The position numbers and the translations under genes were made by a program. DNA of 64,000 bases, from positions 26,292 to 90,291 of the IMG/VR virus record IMGVR_UViG_3300025889_009691. One strand, written 5' to 3'. The notes beneath the pieces were generated by a model. That model was not told where the DNA came from, made no database searches, and worked only from the letters and a program-made list of their open reading frames with translations. Positions within the stretch are counted from its first letter, which is position 1; each line of letters begins with the position of its first letter. The stretch comes from a virus. This document shows positions 25,151 through 35,459 of the stretch, piece after piece.

Positions 25151-28100
25151 ATGGCTGAAGCTAGAGAACGTGTTGTAATTGAGGTTGAGATCGATGCTGA
25201 TATTAGCGGCGATCTTGCTGCTATTGAGCGTAGGTTGAAGGCGTTAGAGGATCGTCAGAACGCTTTGGGTCGTGCGACTCGTGGCGCTGCTAACGCTAAC
25301 CGAGATTTTGATCGCACAAACCGTCGTCTAAATAAAACAGCTGATTCAAATACACGCAAGTTTGACCGGTTCCGTAAGGTAATGGACGGGTTTAAGAACG
25401 GCCTTATGAAGGTTACCGGAGTCTTAAAGAAATTTTTGATGACTTTTTCTAAGTTGTCGTTTATTGCGATTGCTGCTGAAATTGCTATTTTTTCGGCTGC
25501 GTTGTTAGCTGTTAAAGGCTTGTTAGTTAGTGGTAGGGTTGCTGTTAAAGGTTACCAGATAGCCCTTAAAGGTTTGTCAGCGGCGGCTGCTGGTGTTGCT
25601 ACTGGTTTGGCGGTGGCGGCTGCGGCTATTAGAGAATTTCAGGAAGTGCAGCTTACGCCGTTCTTTGGTGGTGGTCAGCAAGGTGCTCGTGGTGCCCGTC
25701 AGTTAAGTCGTAGTTTTACTTCGCAGACTCGTTCGTTGTTGGGTGAGTCTACTGGGGCTGTTGCTGGTTCGTTTGCGCAGGCGGGCATTCGCCGTGGTAA
25801 TGTTTTGGCTAACCAGTTGTTTAACTTGTCTGGCGGTGATGCTAAGGCGGTGCAGTCGTTGGCTGCGGCTTTTGCGTCTGCACAGAAGTCTGGCGATACG
25901 GCTGGCCTTATTACGGCGTTGCAGGGTGCTAGGGGTTTTCGTGCTGAGTCTATTGCTGAGGGTGCGTCTTTAAGTAGTATTATTGGTACTGTTTCTAGAG
26001 GTGGTGCCACGGCTGATGCGTTCCAGGGTTTGGGTGATGCTTTTGCGGGGACGTTTATTGGTACGTTGAAGGCTGAAGCCGAGTCGTTTAAAAGTATTTT
26101 TGCAAACATTGGTGAGCCGTTACTGAAGCCGTTCCGTGATTCGTTTTTGCAGATTAGTCAGATTATTAAAAACGATGTGTTGGGTATTGCTCAGATTATG
26201 CGGGAGTTTGGCCCGGATTCGATGGCTCCTGCGTTGGTTGGTTTTACGGATGCGGTAAGTGAGTTTATTCGTTCTAACATTGTGCAGAATGTTAGCGATA
26301 TTGCGGGTGCTGCTGATAAGTTTATTAACTTCTTTAGGTCTGTTGGTGATTTCTTTACTGGTTTTGGTGATTGGCTTCGTAGTTATGAGGGTGCTGCTGA
26401 TGTTGTTATGGACATGCTTAGGGCAATGTTTAGTAGTTCTGAGGGTGGGCTGTTTCGGTCTTTCTCAAATTTGCTTGAAGAGAACAGAGAGGCGTTTATT
26501 GCCTTTGGTGATGCCTTAGGTAATGTGATAAATGCATTTAAGCAGGGCTTTGCGCAAGGAAATAGTGGTTTCTTTAATGCTCTTCCGAGGCTGGTTGATA
26601 CGTTGAATGTGGTGGCTACGAGTGTGTTGCCTAACTTGTTTGAAGTGTTTGGTGCTATGACGCCGCTGTTTGAGCGGTTCCCTGAGATTATTCGTGATAT
26701 TACTGAAACGCTTGGGCCTATGTTGGTGCGTATTTTTGAGGCGATGGAACCTATTTTTGATAAGTTACCTGATGCGTTCAAGGGATTGTTGAAGGTGTTG
26801 TCTGCTCTTGAGCCTCTTATCATGTTGTTGATTAAGGCTGTTGATTTGTTGGCTTCTGCTCTTCTCGCTATTCCGGGTGGGGATATGGTGTTGGGTCTTG
26901 GCGGCTTGTATGCGTTTGGTAAGGGCAAGTCTGCCCTGAATGCTAGAAAAAATCCTGCCGCTGCAGCCCGTCGTGCCAATCGTGGTCCTAGCTTTTTCTC
27001 TCGTGGAGTTAGTGCCTTAGATGACACTATGTATAACAGAACTGGGCCTGTCGCTAACCGTTATCTAAATATGCGCACAAATCCTAATGGCATGTTTTCT
27101 GCGGGTACAAGCAAAGCTGCGTTTGCTTCAAAATTGTTAACTCCACTCGCTGGCGCTTTAGGTGCTAAAAACTTTTATGACGCATATCAGGCGGGTGTGG
27201 CAGAAGGGGGCGGAGGACGAAGCTCTAACGCCTTCGGCCTTGATCGTGGTCTTAGCATGGATGGTCTGAGGGGTATTTCTAATTACATGGAGAATGATCC
27301 TATTGGTGCTGGTTTTTCTGCTGCTGGTATGGCTGCCACTGCGGCTTTGTTTGGCGCAAATCCGGCTTTGGCTGCAGTGATAGGCGGCGGTGTGACTACT
27401 TATGGTGCCGGTAAGCAAGCCCTGAGTCAAGGTTCGTCTATGGGAAACACACTTACAGGCATTGCAGGGTCCACGGTTATGGGTGCCGGTTTAGGGCAAA
27501 TGCTGATTCCGATTCCCGGTGTAGGCGCATTAATAGGTGCGGGTGCGGGTGCTATTGCTGGCACTATTGCGTTTGGCGGCACGCATGTGCTTCAATCGAT
27601 GGGCTTCTTGGGCGGCACAAAAGGTGATAGGCAAAGACAACGAAACGAAGATTTCGCAGCAGGCATGTCAACAAACCTGTCATCGATTGCGGCTAACGGC
27701 GGAACCGACGCACAGTTCATGGAAGCACAATCGTTGTTACAAAGCGCTGAAGCAGCCATGATGGCAGGCATGACCGCAGAAGGTTTCACTGAAGGCGACA
27801 CGAACGCTATGAGAACGTTCCTTATGCAAGCTCAAAGTTCTGGGCTGTTAGCGGGCACAGAGTTCGCTAATATGGACTTTACGCAAATGCATTTAGATGA
27901 CTTTATTCAGAATGAACTTGGTGGCGTAATGGATTCGTTAACAAAGACGATTGAATCTGAAACTGCTCGTCGCCAACGTGAGGAAGAAGAAAGACTCCGC
28001 AAGATCAATATTGCTGTTGGTGACTTGTCTGAAACGTTAGAGGTTTCTCGTGGCGAAATTGAACGGTTTGTTTCAGAGTTTGGTATTGCGTTGGATACAG

Positions 28101-28990
28101 CAAACTTGGCGGGTGTTGAAACTCTCTTTGAGTTGTATAACGCTCCTATGATTGATTTGGCTCAAGGTTTCTTGCCTGACCTTACCACGACTACTGCTTA
28201 TGGTATGGAAGCGAAAGCTAGTGCAAACGCTGCGTTAAATGCGTTGGCTGATGCAGATAAACTAGGCCAGTATAACACTGCTGATTTGCAGCAGTTTATC
28301 AGTGACTATACTTCTACGGAGGTTGCGTTTGGTGGTAACGCTGCTGTTTCTGGTTTGTCTGCGATTATGGAGTTGAAGCGTCAGGTAGAAACTGGCGGTT
28401 TGAGTGAAGAGTTTGCCTCCATGTTTAACCTTGATGAGTTGTTGGCTAGTACTGCCCTAGAGATGGCCACGACGTTTGGTGTTCCGGTTGAGAACATAAT
28501 GGCTGCGATTGAAACGGGTAATGTTGATAACGTGACGGCTTACCTTGAGGAGACTGATAGGACGAGAGAGATTGCTCGTGCGGGCGTGTTTGGTACGGGA
28601 ACTTATGGTCAGCAGCAGGCGTATCTTGATGAGAACGCTGCTTCTTTGGTTCAGGATTCTAGGTTCCGTGAGATTTTGATGAATTCGTATGATATGTTCT
28701 CTGGTATGGAGGACGCTGATATCGCTATGATGCAGCGGGGCGGTCTTGATTATGAGCAGATTTTGCGGAGCGCAGCTGAGGAAGGTAGTTTGCCTGCGAT
28801 TATGCAGCAGTACCTTTCAGAGGTGGGCAACGATAATGATGCGAGCCTTGCAGCGCTGCAGGCGATTGAGACTGCAATTGAGGGGGTTGCTCCGATGGTT
28901 TCATTGAATGGTGAACCTGCAACACGAGTTTCTCAGAATGGTTCAGAGTACTCTTTCACTATAAACGTCGCACCAGTTTCAACTGAGTAA
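25151..28990 (+). CDS. Tape measure protein
   Basis: 1,279 residues, starting after AGGGG. Charged helical N-terminus with coiled-coil character (LAAIERRLKALEDRQNALG). A hydrophobic stretch (~residues 95-165) and a Gly/Ala-rich hydrophobic region (~690-810) are typical of segments that reach the host membrane. It is the longest tail gene and lies after the chaperones. It sets tail length and is ejected with DNA. Codon use inside the gene is patchy: nt ~27,600-27,850 is rich in A/C-ending codons, unlike the T-ending codons around it. Confidence 0.92.
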   Translation: MAEARERVVIEVEIDADISGDLAAIERRLKALEDRQNALGRATRGAANANRDFDRTNRRLNKTADSNTRKFDRFRKVMDGFKNGLMKVTGVLKKFLMTFSKLSFIAIAAEIAIFSAALLAVKGLLVSGRVAVKGYQIALKGLSAAAAGVATGLAVAAAAIREFQEVQLTPFFGGGQQGARGARQLSRSFTSQTRSLLGESTGAVAGSFAQAGIRRGNVLANQLFNLSGGDAKAVQSLAAAFASAQKSGDTAGLITALQGARGFRAESIAEGASLSSIIGTVSRGGATADAFQGLGDAFAGTFIGTLKAEAESFKSIFANIGEPLLKPFRDSFLQISQIIKNDVLGIAQIMREFGPDSMAPALVGFTDAVSEFIRSNIVQNVSDIAGAADKFINFFRSVGDFFTGFGDWLRSYEGAADVVMDMLRAMFSSSEGGLFRSFSNLLEENREAFIAFGDALGNVINAFKQGFAQGNSGFFNALPRLVDTLNVVATSVLPNLFEVFGAMTPLFERFPEIIRDITETLGPMLVRIFEAMEPIFDKLPDAFKGLLKVLSALEPLIMLLIKAVDLLASALLAIPGGDMVLGLGGLYAFGKGKSALNARKNPAAAARRANRGPSFFSRGVSALDDTMYNRTGPVANRYLNMRTNPNGMFSAGTSKAAFASKLLTPLAGALGAKNFYDAYQAGVAEGGGGRSSNAFGLDRGLSMDGLRGISNYMENDPIGAGFSAAGMAATAALFGANPALAAVIGGGVTTYGAGKQALSQGSSMGNTLTGIAGSTVMGAGLGQMLIPIPGVGALIGAGAGAIAGTIAFGGTHVLQSMGFLGGTKGDRQRQRNEDFAAGMSTNLSSIAANGGTDAQFMEAQSLLQSAEAAMMAGMTAEGFTEGDTNAMRTFLMQAQSSGLLAGTEFANMDFTQMHLDDFIQNELGGVMDSLTKTIESETARRQREEEERLRKINIAVGDLSETLEVSRGEIERFVSEFGIALDTANLAGVETLFELYNAPMIDLAQGFLPDLTTTTAYGMEAKASANAALNALADADKLGQYNTADLQQFISDYTSTEVAFGGNAAVSGLSAIMELKRQVETGGLSEEFASMFNLDELLASTALEMATTFGVPVENIMAAIETGNVDNVTAYLEETDRTREIARAGVFGTGTYGQQQAYLDENAASLVQDSRFREILMNSYDMFSGMEDADIAMMQRGGLDYEQILRSAAEEGSLPAIMQQYLSEVGNDNDASLAALQAIETAIEGVAPMVSLNGEPATRVSQNGSEYSFTINVAPVSTE

Positions 28991-29007
28991 AGTAAAGGGT
29001 AAAGATT

Positions 29008-29880
29008 ATGGCAGCAAGTACAATTATAGCTTTATCGGGAAACCCGATTGCGTTTCCTGAGTGGACTACGGTTGATGTTAAGCGTGCGATTTTGCGTGCA
29101 AGTACCTCAAGGGGGCCGAGCGGTACACCGCCGGACCCGGAGCCGCTACTGGCCCGTGCGGTATCAGCACCACGAGACCGTCTTTCGGCTCCGTTCGAAA
29201 CGCTTGACGCTGAAGAAGCTCCTGCAGAGGAACCGCTGCCAGAGTTCTTGGAAGTAGTGTTTCCGTTTGGTCCACAAAACTTACAGCACCAAAACTATGG
29301 CGGAACTTACCAGCAAATTCAGCGACCCTACCTTAAACCGTTAAACGTCTATTCAACTCCACAGTTGCGTACTGTCACGTTTAATGCGGTCATTGCTCAC
29401 CGCCCAAGCGGCGGCATGTCGGTTGGACCTCTGAACGAAGACGGCGATTCGGTACAGGGTGTTGTTGACACGTTAGAGCAAATTGCTAGTTCTGGTTTTC
29501 CATGTGAGTTTATTTACGGTACGCAGGCTTTGCCGTTTTTGTCGTTCTTGACACAATTTTCGTATACGGTTAAGTATCGTAATAAAGATGGTGAGCCTTT
29601 ACGTATTGAGGCTAGTATTCAGTTGACTGAGCGGGTGGAGTATAGGCCGTTGACGGAGGAGTTGCCGTTGATTGAAAGACCTCCTAAAGCGGTGGGGGTT
29701 GGATCACCTCCTCCTGCTGACCCGTTAAATTATGCTGATCTTGCTGTAAAATACGGTCAAGATGCGGCGGAGATGGAGGCATTTTTAATAGATGTTTCCG
29801 TAACAGCCACCACACAATACGGTTTAAGCGATACAGAGGCTTACGAAACACTCGCTAGCATTGGCGAACTAGCGTTTTAA
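29008..29880 (+). CDS. Baseplate/tail hub-associated protein
   Basis: 290 residues following the tape measure with an AAGGG ribosome site. A proline/acid-rich linker (~residues 70-85) is followed by a strand-rich domain (FLEVVFPFGPQNLQHQNYGG ... TVTFNAVIAHRP ... FSYTVKYRNKDGEPLRIEASIQLTE). It is the gene usually found between tape measure and hub, where XkdP/gp53-like proteins lie. The family assignment rests on position and general pattern. Confidence 0.65.
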   Translation: MAASTIIALSGNPIAFPEWTTVDVKRAILRASTSRGPSGTPPDPEPLLARAVSAPRDRLSAPFETLDAEEAPAEEPLPEFLEVVFPFGPQNLQHQNYGGTYQQIQRPYLKPLNVYSTPQLRTVTFNAVIAHRPSGGMSVGPLNEDGDSVQGVVDTLEQIASSGFPCEFIYGTQALPFLSFLTQFSYTVKYRNKDGEPLRIEASIQLTERVEYRPLTEELPLIERPPKAVGVGSPPPADPLNYADLAVKYGQDAAEMEAFLIDVSVTATTQYGLSDTEAYETLASIGELAF

Positions 29881-29888
29881 GGTTAAAT

Positions 29889-31352
29889 ATGAACTTTTTA
29901 CCTCTAGACAGTCTACTCATCGGTGAACTTGACGAAACCGAACTGAAAGAAATCAAAGAAGGCATCATGAACCTATCTATTGATCTCACAAGCAAAATGG
30001 TAAGCGAGCTAAAGTTCACAGTCTACGACAACAACTTTAACATGTTTACCAACAACTACTTTATCATTGGGCGAAGAGTTACTTTCCTTAATGAAGAGTA
30101 CGAAATTGCTGAAGCGTCGCTAAACTTCAATGCCCGCAACCGCAACATTACAGTTCGTGCAAGGTCACGAGCAACAGAACAGATGCGGAAAGATAAAGGC
30201 GCAAAGTCGTTTGGTAACATTTCGCCTTCAATTTTTGCTGCCAACATGGCTGAAAAGTTTGGGTTGCAAATTTTTGCTGAAGATAGTCCACGGAAAGCGA
30301 TCAAACGAGAAGCTTCGGAGAATAAAGAAGAGTCTACGTGGGATGTTCTTGTTCGGTTGGCTAGAGAGTTAGAGTTTATGTGTTTTGAGGCTAGAGGGGT
30401 GTTGTTCTTTGCGTCTCAGGATTTTATTGCGGATCATGCTCCTGAGGTTACTATTTCGACTCCTCCGTTTCAAATTAACACATATGGTGAGTTGGATTAT
30501 TCTAGGATTTCGGGTGAGAATCCGTTGGAGGCTACTTCGCTTGATTTTAAAGCTTCGCAGGATGAGGAGAAGCCTTATAATGGTTCTTTGTCGTTGTTGA
30601 CGAATGCTACTAGTAGGTCTTTTTATCCGGGTGTGGTTGTTAAGCTTCCAGATTTGACTGCAAAGTATGGTAATCCTCGTTTGATGGTTGAGCGTGTGAG
30701 TGTGGAGGCTGGTGTTGATAAGTTGGTGAGGATTACTTGTTCGTCTGTTGATTCGTTAGAGGAGCTTGAGTGTAAGTTGAAAACATTTGAGAGGGGTGCG
30801 TCTGGTGATTGTGTTAAGCGTATTCAGCGTGCTGTTAAAACTCAGGTTGATGGGAAGTTTGGTCCGGCTACGGAGGCGGCGGTGAAGCGGTTCCAGGCGT
30901 ATGTTGGTTTGCCTGAGACTGGTGTTGTGGATGCTGCGACGTGGGATAAGATTGAGAGCACTACGGTTGATTTCCCGTTGCAGACGAGTAGTGGCATTAC
31001 GAGTCGCTCAGCTAGTACGTCTACTACGGATGATGGTGGGGTTTCAGAAGCGGAACGGCTGGCAGCTGCTAGAAGGCGGCAAACTGAATTGGAAGATCGT
31101 GAGAGGAGATTACGTTCGCCGGGTATTACAGCAACTAAAAAAGTATTGTCTCCTACGGACGCTGAAATTGAAGCGGGTGTTCTTAGAGTAAAGAAGGCTG
31201 CTAGTGCGATTGTGGACAATTTCTTGGAGATTGTGTCCCCGCCTCGAACGAATCCTACGGTACCGAATGAGGTATTAACTGACTTTTGGAATAGTCCACA
31301 GGGTATCGCTTTGGCTGAACACCACAAAGAAAAAGGGAACATACTACCTTAG
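29889..31352 (+). CDS. Tail hub protein (XkdQ/gpD-like) with peptidoglycan-binding domain
   Basis: 487 residues. Residues ~1-290 resemble the XkdQ/late-control-D type hub (LSIDLTSKMVSELKFTVYDNN ... RNITVRARSRATEQMR ... STWDVLVRLARELEFMCFEARGVLFF). Residues ~300-365 are a peptidoglycan-binding domain (GDCVKRIQRAV ... VDGKFGPATEAAVKRFQ ... GVVDAATWDKI). The C-terminal tail is charged. The hub caps the tube end and holds the spike; the added wall-binding domain would anchor it in peptidoglycan during entry. Confidence 0.78.
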   Translation: MNFLPLDSLLIGELDETELKEIKEGIMNLSIDLTSKMVSELKFTVYDNNFNMFTNNYFIIGRRVTFLNEEYEIAEASLNFNARNRNITVRARSRATEQMRKDKGAKSFGNISPSIFAANMAEKFGLQIFAEDSPRKAIKREASENKEESTWDVLVRLARELEFMCFEARGVLFFASQDFIADHAPEVTISTPPFQINTYGELDYSRISGENPLEATSLDFKASQDEEKPYNGSLSLLTNATSRSFYPGVVVKLPDLTAKYGNPRLMVERVSVEAGVDKLVRITCSSVDSLEELECKLKTFERGASGDCVKRIQRAVKTQVDGKFGPATEAAVKRFQAYVGLPETGVVDAATWDKIESTTVDFPLQTSSGITSRSASTSTTDDGGVSEAERLAAARRRQTELEDRERRLRSPGITATKKVLSPTDAEIEAGVLRVKKAASAIVDNFLEIVSPPRTNPTVPNEVLTDFWNSPQGIALAEHHKEKGNILP

Positions 31353-31365
31353 GATAGATTGAATT

Positions 31366-34300
31366 ATGGTTTCTAGAGCAATAAACACAGCATACTCTAC
31401 AGGCGGCGGCGCTAACGGTCTTTGGCGTGCCATCGTACAAGCAGTAAACGACAACTCTCTTAACGTTACTATTCCACGTTTGGGTCAAAACAACGTGTAC
31501 GAAAACGTGCCGTATATTGGTTTCACTCCGCAGGTTGGTGACCGTATTTGGGTTGGGTTTATTGAGGGTCGTTCTTTTGAGCCTGTGGCGTTTGTTGGCG
31601 CTAATAACACTTCTGGTGATCCCGCAGAGGCTGATATAACAGAGGTGATCGCTGGGCTTGGTTTAAGCGGCGGAGGCGATACTGGTTCGGTTACGATTGA
31701 CTTTGAACCAAGCGAACTCACAACCGTGACATTAGCATACGACGACAAAGTAGTCATCAGTGATGACAGCGATAGCGGCGAACCTAAGCTCGTTCCTATC
31801 TCTGAAGTGATCACAACCGCTAATGGTGACGGCGGCGAGCCTATCGGTCATGAAGACAAATCCGAGAGCGTTATCTCTTTTGATTATTCCACGAGAACTT
31901 TTACGATTGCCCCCGTAAGCGACAGTTATGTGGTTTGGTGTGCCGGTCAGAAGTTTGTTAAGACAGATTCTGAGAGCGTAGTTATCGGTAGTTCTTCGGA
32001 TTTGTACTACATTTCGTTTGACGCTGAAGGCGTGTTGCAGGCTACTACGACATTTTACCAGTGGGATTCGGAAACCCCTACTGCTTACATTCATTACAAC
32101 TCTGGTGAGCCTGCTAAGTACATGCTGTTTGATGAGCGGCACGGTATTGTTTTGGATTGGCAGACGCATGAGTATTTGCATCGAACCCGTGGAGCGGCGA
32201 TTGCTAATGGCTTTGATGCGTCTAATTTTGATGTTTCTACACAGAATGGTAGCACTGACGATCAGGCGTATATTGATATTGCTGATGGTACGTTCTTTGA
32301 TGAGGACTTGCAGGTAGATATTGTTCATTCTAATACTCCCACGGCGAATACGTGGGAGCAAGATTTGCAGGGGCCTGCTCAGATTCCTGTGTTTTATCAG
32401 AGCGGCACGACTGGGTGGACTTATGATGCTCCAACTAACTTCCCTTTGAAGTATGGTGGTACTCCTAGTCCGACTTATAATTTGAATTCTGGTGGCACGT
32501 GGAGCACTCCTGAGATCACTTCAAACAATTATGGTATCAGTTGGATCGTGGCAACTAACCAGTTGAATTATCCTGTGATTGCGATTATGGGTCAGGATTA
32601 TTACACGAATGTGGGTGATGCTGAGGCGGTGACTTGGGATTCAATGAATCTTGACGATTTGCCTGTGGTTGAGTTGCGGGTATTGTATAAGGTTATTTAT
32701 CGTGCTTCTGGGTCGAACACTCCGGGCGCTTATTTTGTTGAGGTTGATGATTATCGTAGGGCGTTGTCGTCTGCTACGAGTACTGCTGCGGCTGTGGTGG
32801 ATCATGGTAATTTGACTGGTTTGGGTGATGATGATCATACGCAGTATTTGTTGGTTGATGGTTCTCGTGATGCTGTTGAGTTGACGGTTACTGGTGATCT
32901 TGTGGTTGATACGGACACGTTGCATGTGGATGCAACGAATGATCGTGTTGGTATCGGCACTACGTCTCCTGCTGCGGCTCTTGATGTGGCAGCGACTGGG
33001 GCGGATGCTGTTCACCTTCATGGTCAGGTTCGTATTGATGGCGCTGACCCTAGCCGTTTGACTATTGGTGCGAAGGATTCAAGCAACCTCTGGAATCTGG
33101 ACAACAACAACGGGACGCTTCGGATTTTCCGTGAAAACTGGGCTGCTTCGGGCACTGGCTCAAGCGGTAGCACCAAAATCACCATAACCGATGACGGTGA
33201 TGTGGCGTTTGATACGGACACGTTGTTTGTGGATGCAACGAATGATCGTGTGGGTATCAACACTACCTCTGTGACTGCTGGTCATGTTTTGGAGACAAGA
33301 GGAGCAGTCCTCATCTCGTCTACGGCTGGCGTTGGCAACACGCACTTCCCGTTCACCGACGGACGGTTCTATTACACCGCCGACCCGGAGACGGGCGGCA
33401 CAGGTGACCATGTGTTCCGTCATTACAGTGGTGGTTCGTATGTAGAGCAGATGCGGATTTTGGAGGGTGGCAAGGTCGGCATCGGCACTAATTCGCCTGT
33501 TGCCGGGTTGGATATTGCTACGACTGCTGGCGACACATGGACGACTAACGGTTGGGATTCGGGCCTGATTCTCAACGCAGCTTCGGCGCTGCGTTGGCGG
33601 ACCGCCAACGGTGTCGATTGGGGAATCGGCAACTCCGGCTCGACCCTCTACTTCATGTCGTCTACGAGTTCTACTACGGGTGCGGCTGCTGATTATCGGA
33701 TGGTCATAAACGGAAGCGGTCAGGTGGGCATTGGCACCACGGCGCCTACTGCGGGTTATGAGTTGGACGTTATCGGAGATGGCCGGTTCAGCAGCAGTGT
33801 CTACGCACAGCTCCACAACTCAAACAGCAACCAATCACGAGACAAGCTGCGGGTGTGGGATAGCTCTCCGTTTACCATTGGTATGAAGACCGGCTACTCG
33901 TTCGGATACCTCGGCGGTGTGACCACCGGCACCGATTACGCCATGTCGTTCCAGATGAGTAACAACGCTAACCGTGGCTGGTGGTGGGGCGATACTGGTC
34001 ACACCGACGCTCAAGGTGCGATGTCGCTGACGACGCAAGGACAGCTCTACGTTGCCACTCGTATTCATGTCGGTGGTGGCGAGTCAAGGACCGATCCGCT
34101 GACGACGTACAACTTCGTCAACAGTGGCACGTCGTACCTGTACGGCAATGTTTCAGCACCCGGCATTTACAATCTCACGACAGTAGCGACCACGCCATAC
34201 ATCCATTTGAGTTCAGGCACCTACGCCTACAAGCTTTACCGCTCAACCTCGACGCTTGCGTCCAAGCGGAACATCGAAGAGTTGAGCGACACTTACGCCG

Positions 34301-34608
34301 ACCTCATGCTTCAGTCTCGGCCTGTTTGGTATCAGTCGGCTGTTGAGACTGACGACCCTGGCTGGTCATGGCTCGGCTTGATCGCTGAAGAACAAGCCGC
34401 TCTTGATCCTCACCTTGCCAACTGGCAGGTGCGGGAAGATTGGGAAGGCGAGGAGTTTGAGCACCTGTCGATGTACCCAGCCGAAGCACTTGAAGTTTCA
34501 GGTGTTCCCTACGAAAGATTGTCGGTGCCTTTGTTGTTGCTGTGCCAGCGTCAGCAGCGAGAGATTGACGACCTTCAAGCACGACTAGCTGCGCTAGAGG
34601 CACAGTAA
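31366..34608 (+). CDS. Spike-fibre fusion: gp5/gpV-like OB domain and C-terminal S74 chaperone
   Basis: 1,080 residues. The N-terminal ~90 residues look like a gp5/gpV OB domain (LWRAIVQAVNDNSLNVTIPRLGQ ... QVGDRIWVGFIEG). A long fibre-like region holds repeats such as DTLHVDATNDRVGIGTTSP (nt ~32,915 and ~33,215) and KVGIGTNSPV. The last ~110 residues fit a peptidase S74 intramolecular chaperone (LASKRNIEELSDTYADLML ... WLGLIAEEQAALDPHL), which trims itself after folding. DNA from about nt 33,050 to the end is richer in G+C and in NNC codons than the first half, suggesting a fibre tip of different origin. Confidence 0.8.
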   Translation: MVSRAINTAYSTGGGANGLWRAIVQAVNDNSLNVTIPRLGQNNVYENVPYIGFTPQVGDRIWVGFIEGRSFEPVAFVGANNTSGDPAEADITEVIAGLGLSGGGDTGSVTIDFEPSELTTVTLAYDDKVVISDDSDSGEPKLVPISEVITTANGDGGEPIGHEDKSESVISFDYSTRTFTIAPVSDSYVVWCAGQKFVKTDSESVVIGSSSDLYYISFDAEGVLQATTTFYQWDSETPTAYIHYNSGEPAKYMLFDERHGIVLDWQTHEYLHRTRGAAIANGFDASNFDVSTQNGSTDDQAYIDIADGTFFDEDLQVDIVHSNTPTANTWEQDLQGPAQIPVFYQSGTTGWTYDAPTNFPLKYGGTPSPTYNLNSGGTWSTPEITSNNYGISWIVATNQLNYPVIAIMGQDYYTNVGDAEAVTWDSMNLDDLPVVELRVLYKVIYRASGSNTPGAYFVEVDDYRRALSSATSTAAAVVDHGNLTGLGDDDHTQYLLVDGSRDAVELTVTGDLVVDTDTLHVDATNDRVGIGTTSPAAALDVAATGADAVHLHGQVRIDGADPSRLTIGAKDSSNLWNLDNNNGTLRIFRENWAASGTGSSGSTKITITDDGDVAFDTDTLFVDATNDRVGINTTSVTAGHVLETRGAVLISSTAGVGNTHFPFTDGRFYYTADPETGGTGDHVFRHYSGGSYVEQMRILEGGKVGIGTNSPVAGLDIATTAGDTWTTNGWDSGLILNAASALRWRTANGVDWGIGNSGSTLYFMSSTSSTTGAAADYRMVINGSGQVGIGTTAPTAGYELDVIGDGRFSSSVYAQLHNSNSNQSRDKLRVWDSSPFTIGMKTGYSFGYLGGVTTGTDYAMSFQMSNNANRGWWWGDTGHTDAQGAMSLTTQGQLYVATRIHVGGGESRTDPLTTYNFVNSGTSYLYGNVSAPGIYNLTTVATTPYIHLSSGTYAYKLYRSTSTLASKRNIEELSDTYADLMLQSRPVWYQSAVETDDPGWSWLGLIAEEQAALDPHLANWQVREDWEGEEFEHLSMYPAEALEVSGVPYERLSVPLLLLCQRQQREIDDLQARLAALEAQ

Positions 34609-34630
34609 CGCCACGTTTATGGAAACAGGG

Positions 34631-34659
34631 TTGCTTCTTTAACCCGTATCCACTATACT
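34631..34659 (+). promoter_or_regulatory. Promoter of the lipoprotein lysin gene
   Basis: TTGCTT, 17-nt spacer, TATACT (34654-34659). A leader of about 20 nt carries GGAG 6 nt before ATG 34686, so this gene is not leaderless. Confidence 0.7.
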
Positions 34660-34685
34660 ATTGGAAGCAACCAATGGAGTAGAAC

Positions 34686-35420
34686 ATGTTTCCCAAAACG
34701 TTTACGCAACTGTTTGCGTCTTTAACCGCAGCCTTCTTGCTTATAGGCTGTGCTGCTGATGATCCGCTAGACATCAACGACCCTGAGCCTAACCCTGAGC
34801 CTGTTGTGGAAGAAGTAGAAGAACCTGTTTCTACTCCACGGCGAGTAGAAGACTATTCGTCTGTAGCGCCTGCCAATTTGAGCGCTCTAGAACCTGTTAT
34901 TGACGTTCTACTAGACGAATATACGTGGGGCCGTGGAGACAACGTAGAAGCCTTACAGAGAGTCTTGGGCGTCACAGCAGACGGCCAGTATGGCCCTAAA
35001 ACCAAAGCAGCCCATATCGAACTGTTAGAAGGCATGGGGTGGAGTACAGACAACGTTCCAGGGTCTCCTGTGGTAAGTTCAACGGCGTCTAACACGAACC
35101 CTACTCCGCTGTGTACTGAATGGTGGGATGTGGCTCGTTCTGCGGGGTGGGCTGAAGAAGATTTGCCTAAACTTGGGCAGATCATGTTTGAGGAGTCCAC
35201 GTGCAGGCCCGGAGCTATTAGTCCTACGAGAGATTATGGTTTGACTCAGATTAACTGGGCGGCACACGGAGGTAGGCTGACAGGTCTTGGTTTGACTCGT
35301 GAAGATTTGCTTGATCCGTACACTAATTTGGTGCAAGCCAAGTACATTGCGGATTCGGCTGCTAGTTGGGCTGGCTGCAAGTGGCAGCCTTGGTATATGA
35401 GCGGCAGTTGGTGCGGCTAA
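34686..35420 (+). CDS. Lipoprotein with peptidoglycan-binding and lysozyme/transglycosylase-like domains
   Basis: 244 residues. The N-terminus is a lipoprotein signal (FASLTAAFLLIGC, lipobox LIGC, Cys ~22), followed by an acidic/proline linker. A peptidoglycan-binding domain lies at ~residues 75-118 (DNVEALQRVLGVTADGQYGPKT). The C-terminal ~100 residues look like a lytic transglycosylase/lysozyme fold (GQIMFEESTCRPGAISPTRDYGLTQINW ... LLDPYTNLVQAKYIAD), with Glu in FEES as probable catalytic acid. It would be exported and tethered outside the membrane, cleaving wall glycan. A lipid-anchored lysin is unusual for a phage; a role in lysis or in blocking superinfection is possible. Confidence 0.82.
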   Translation: MFPKTFTQLFASLTAAFLLIGCAADDPLDINDPEPNPEPVVEEVEEPVSTPRRVEDYSSVAPANLSALEPVIDVLLDEYTWGRGDNVEALQRVLGVTADGQYGPKTKAAHIELLEGMGWSTDNVPGSPVVSSTASNTNPTPLCTEWWDVARSAGWAEEDLPKLGQIMFEESTCRPGAISPTRDYGLTQINWAAHGGRLTGLGLTREDLLDPYTNLVQAKYIADSAASWAGCKWQPWYMSGSWCG

Positions 35421-35459
35421 TGTGGTATACTAGGTGTGTAACCTATTTTGGAGTTTGTT

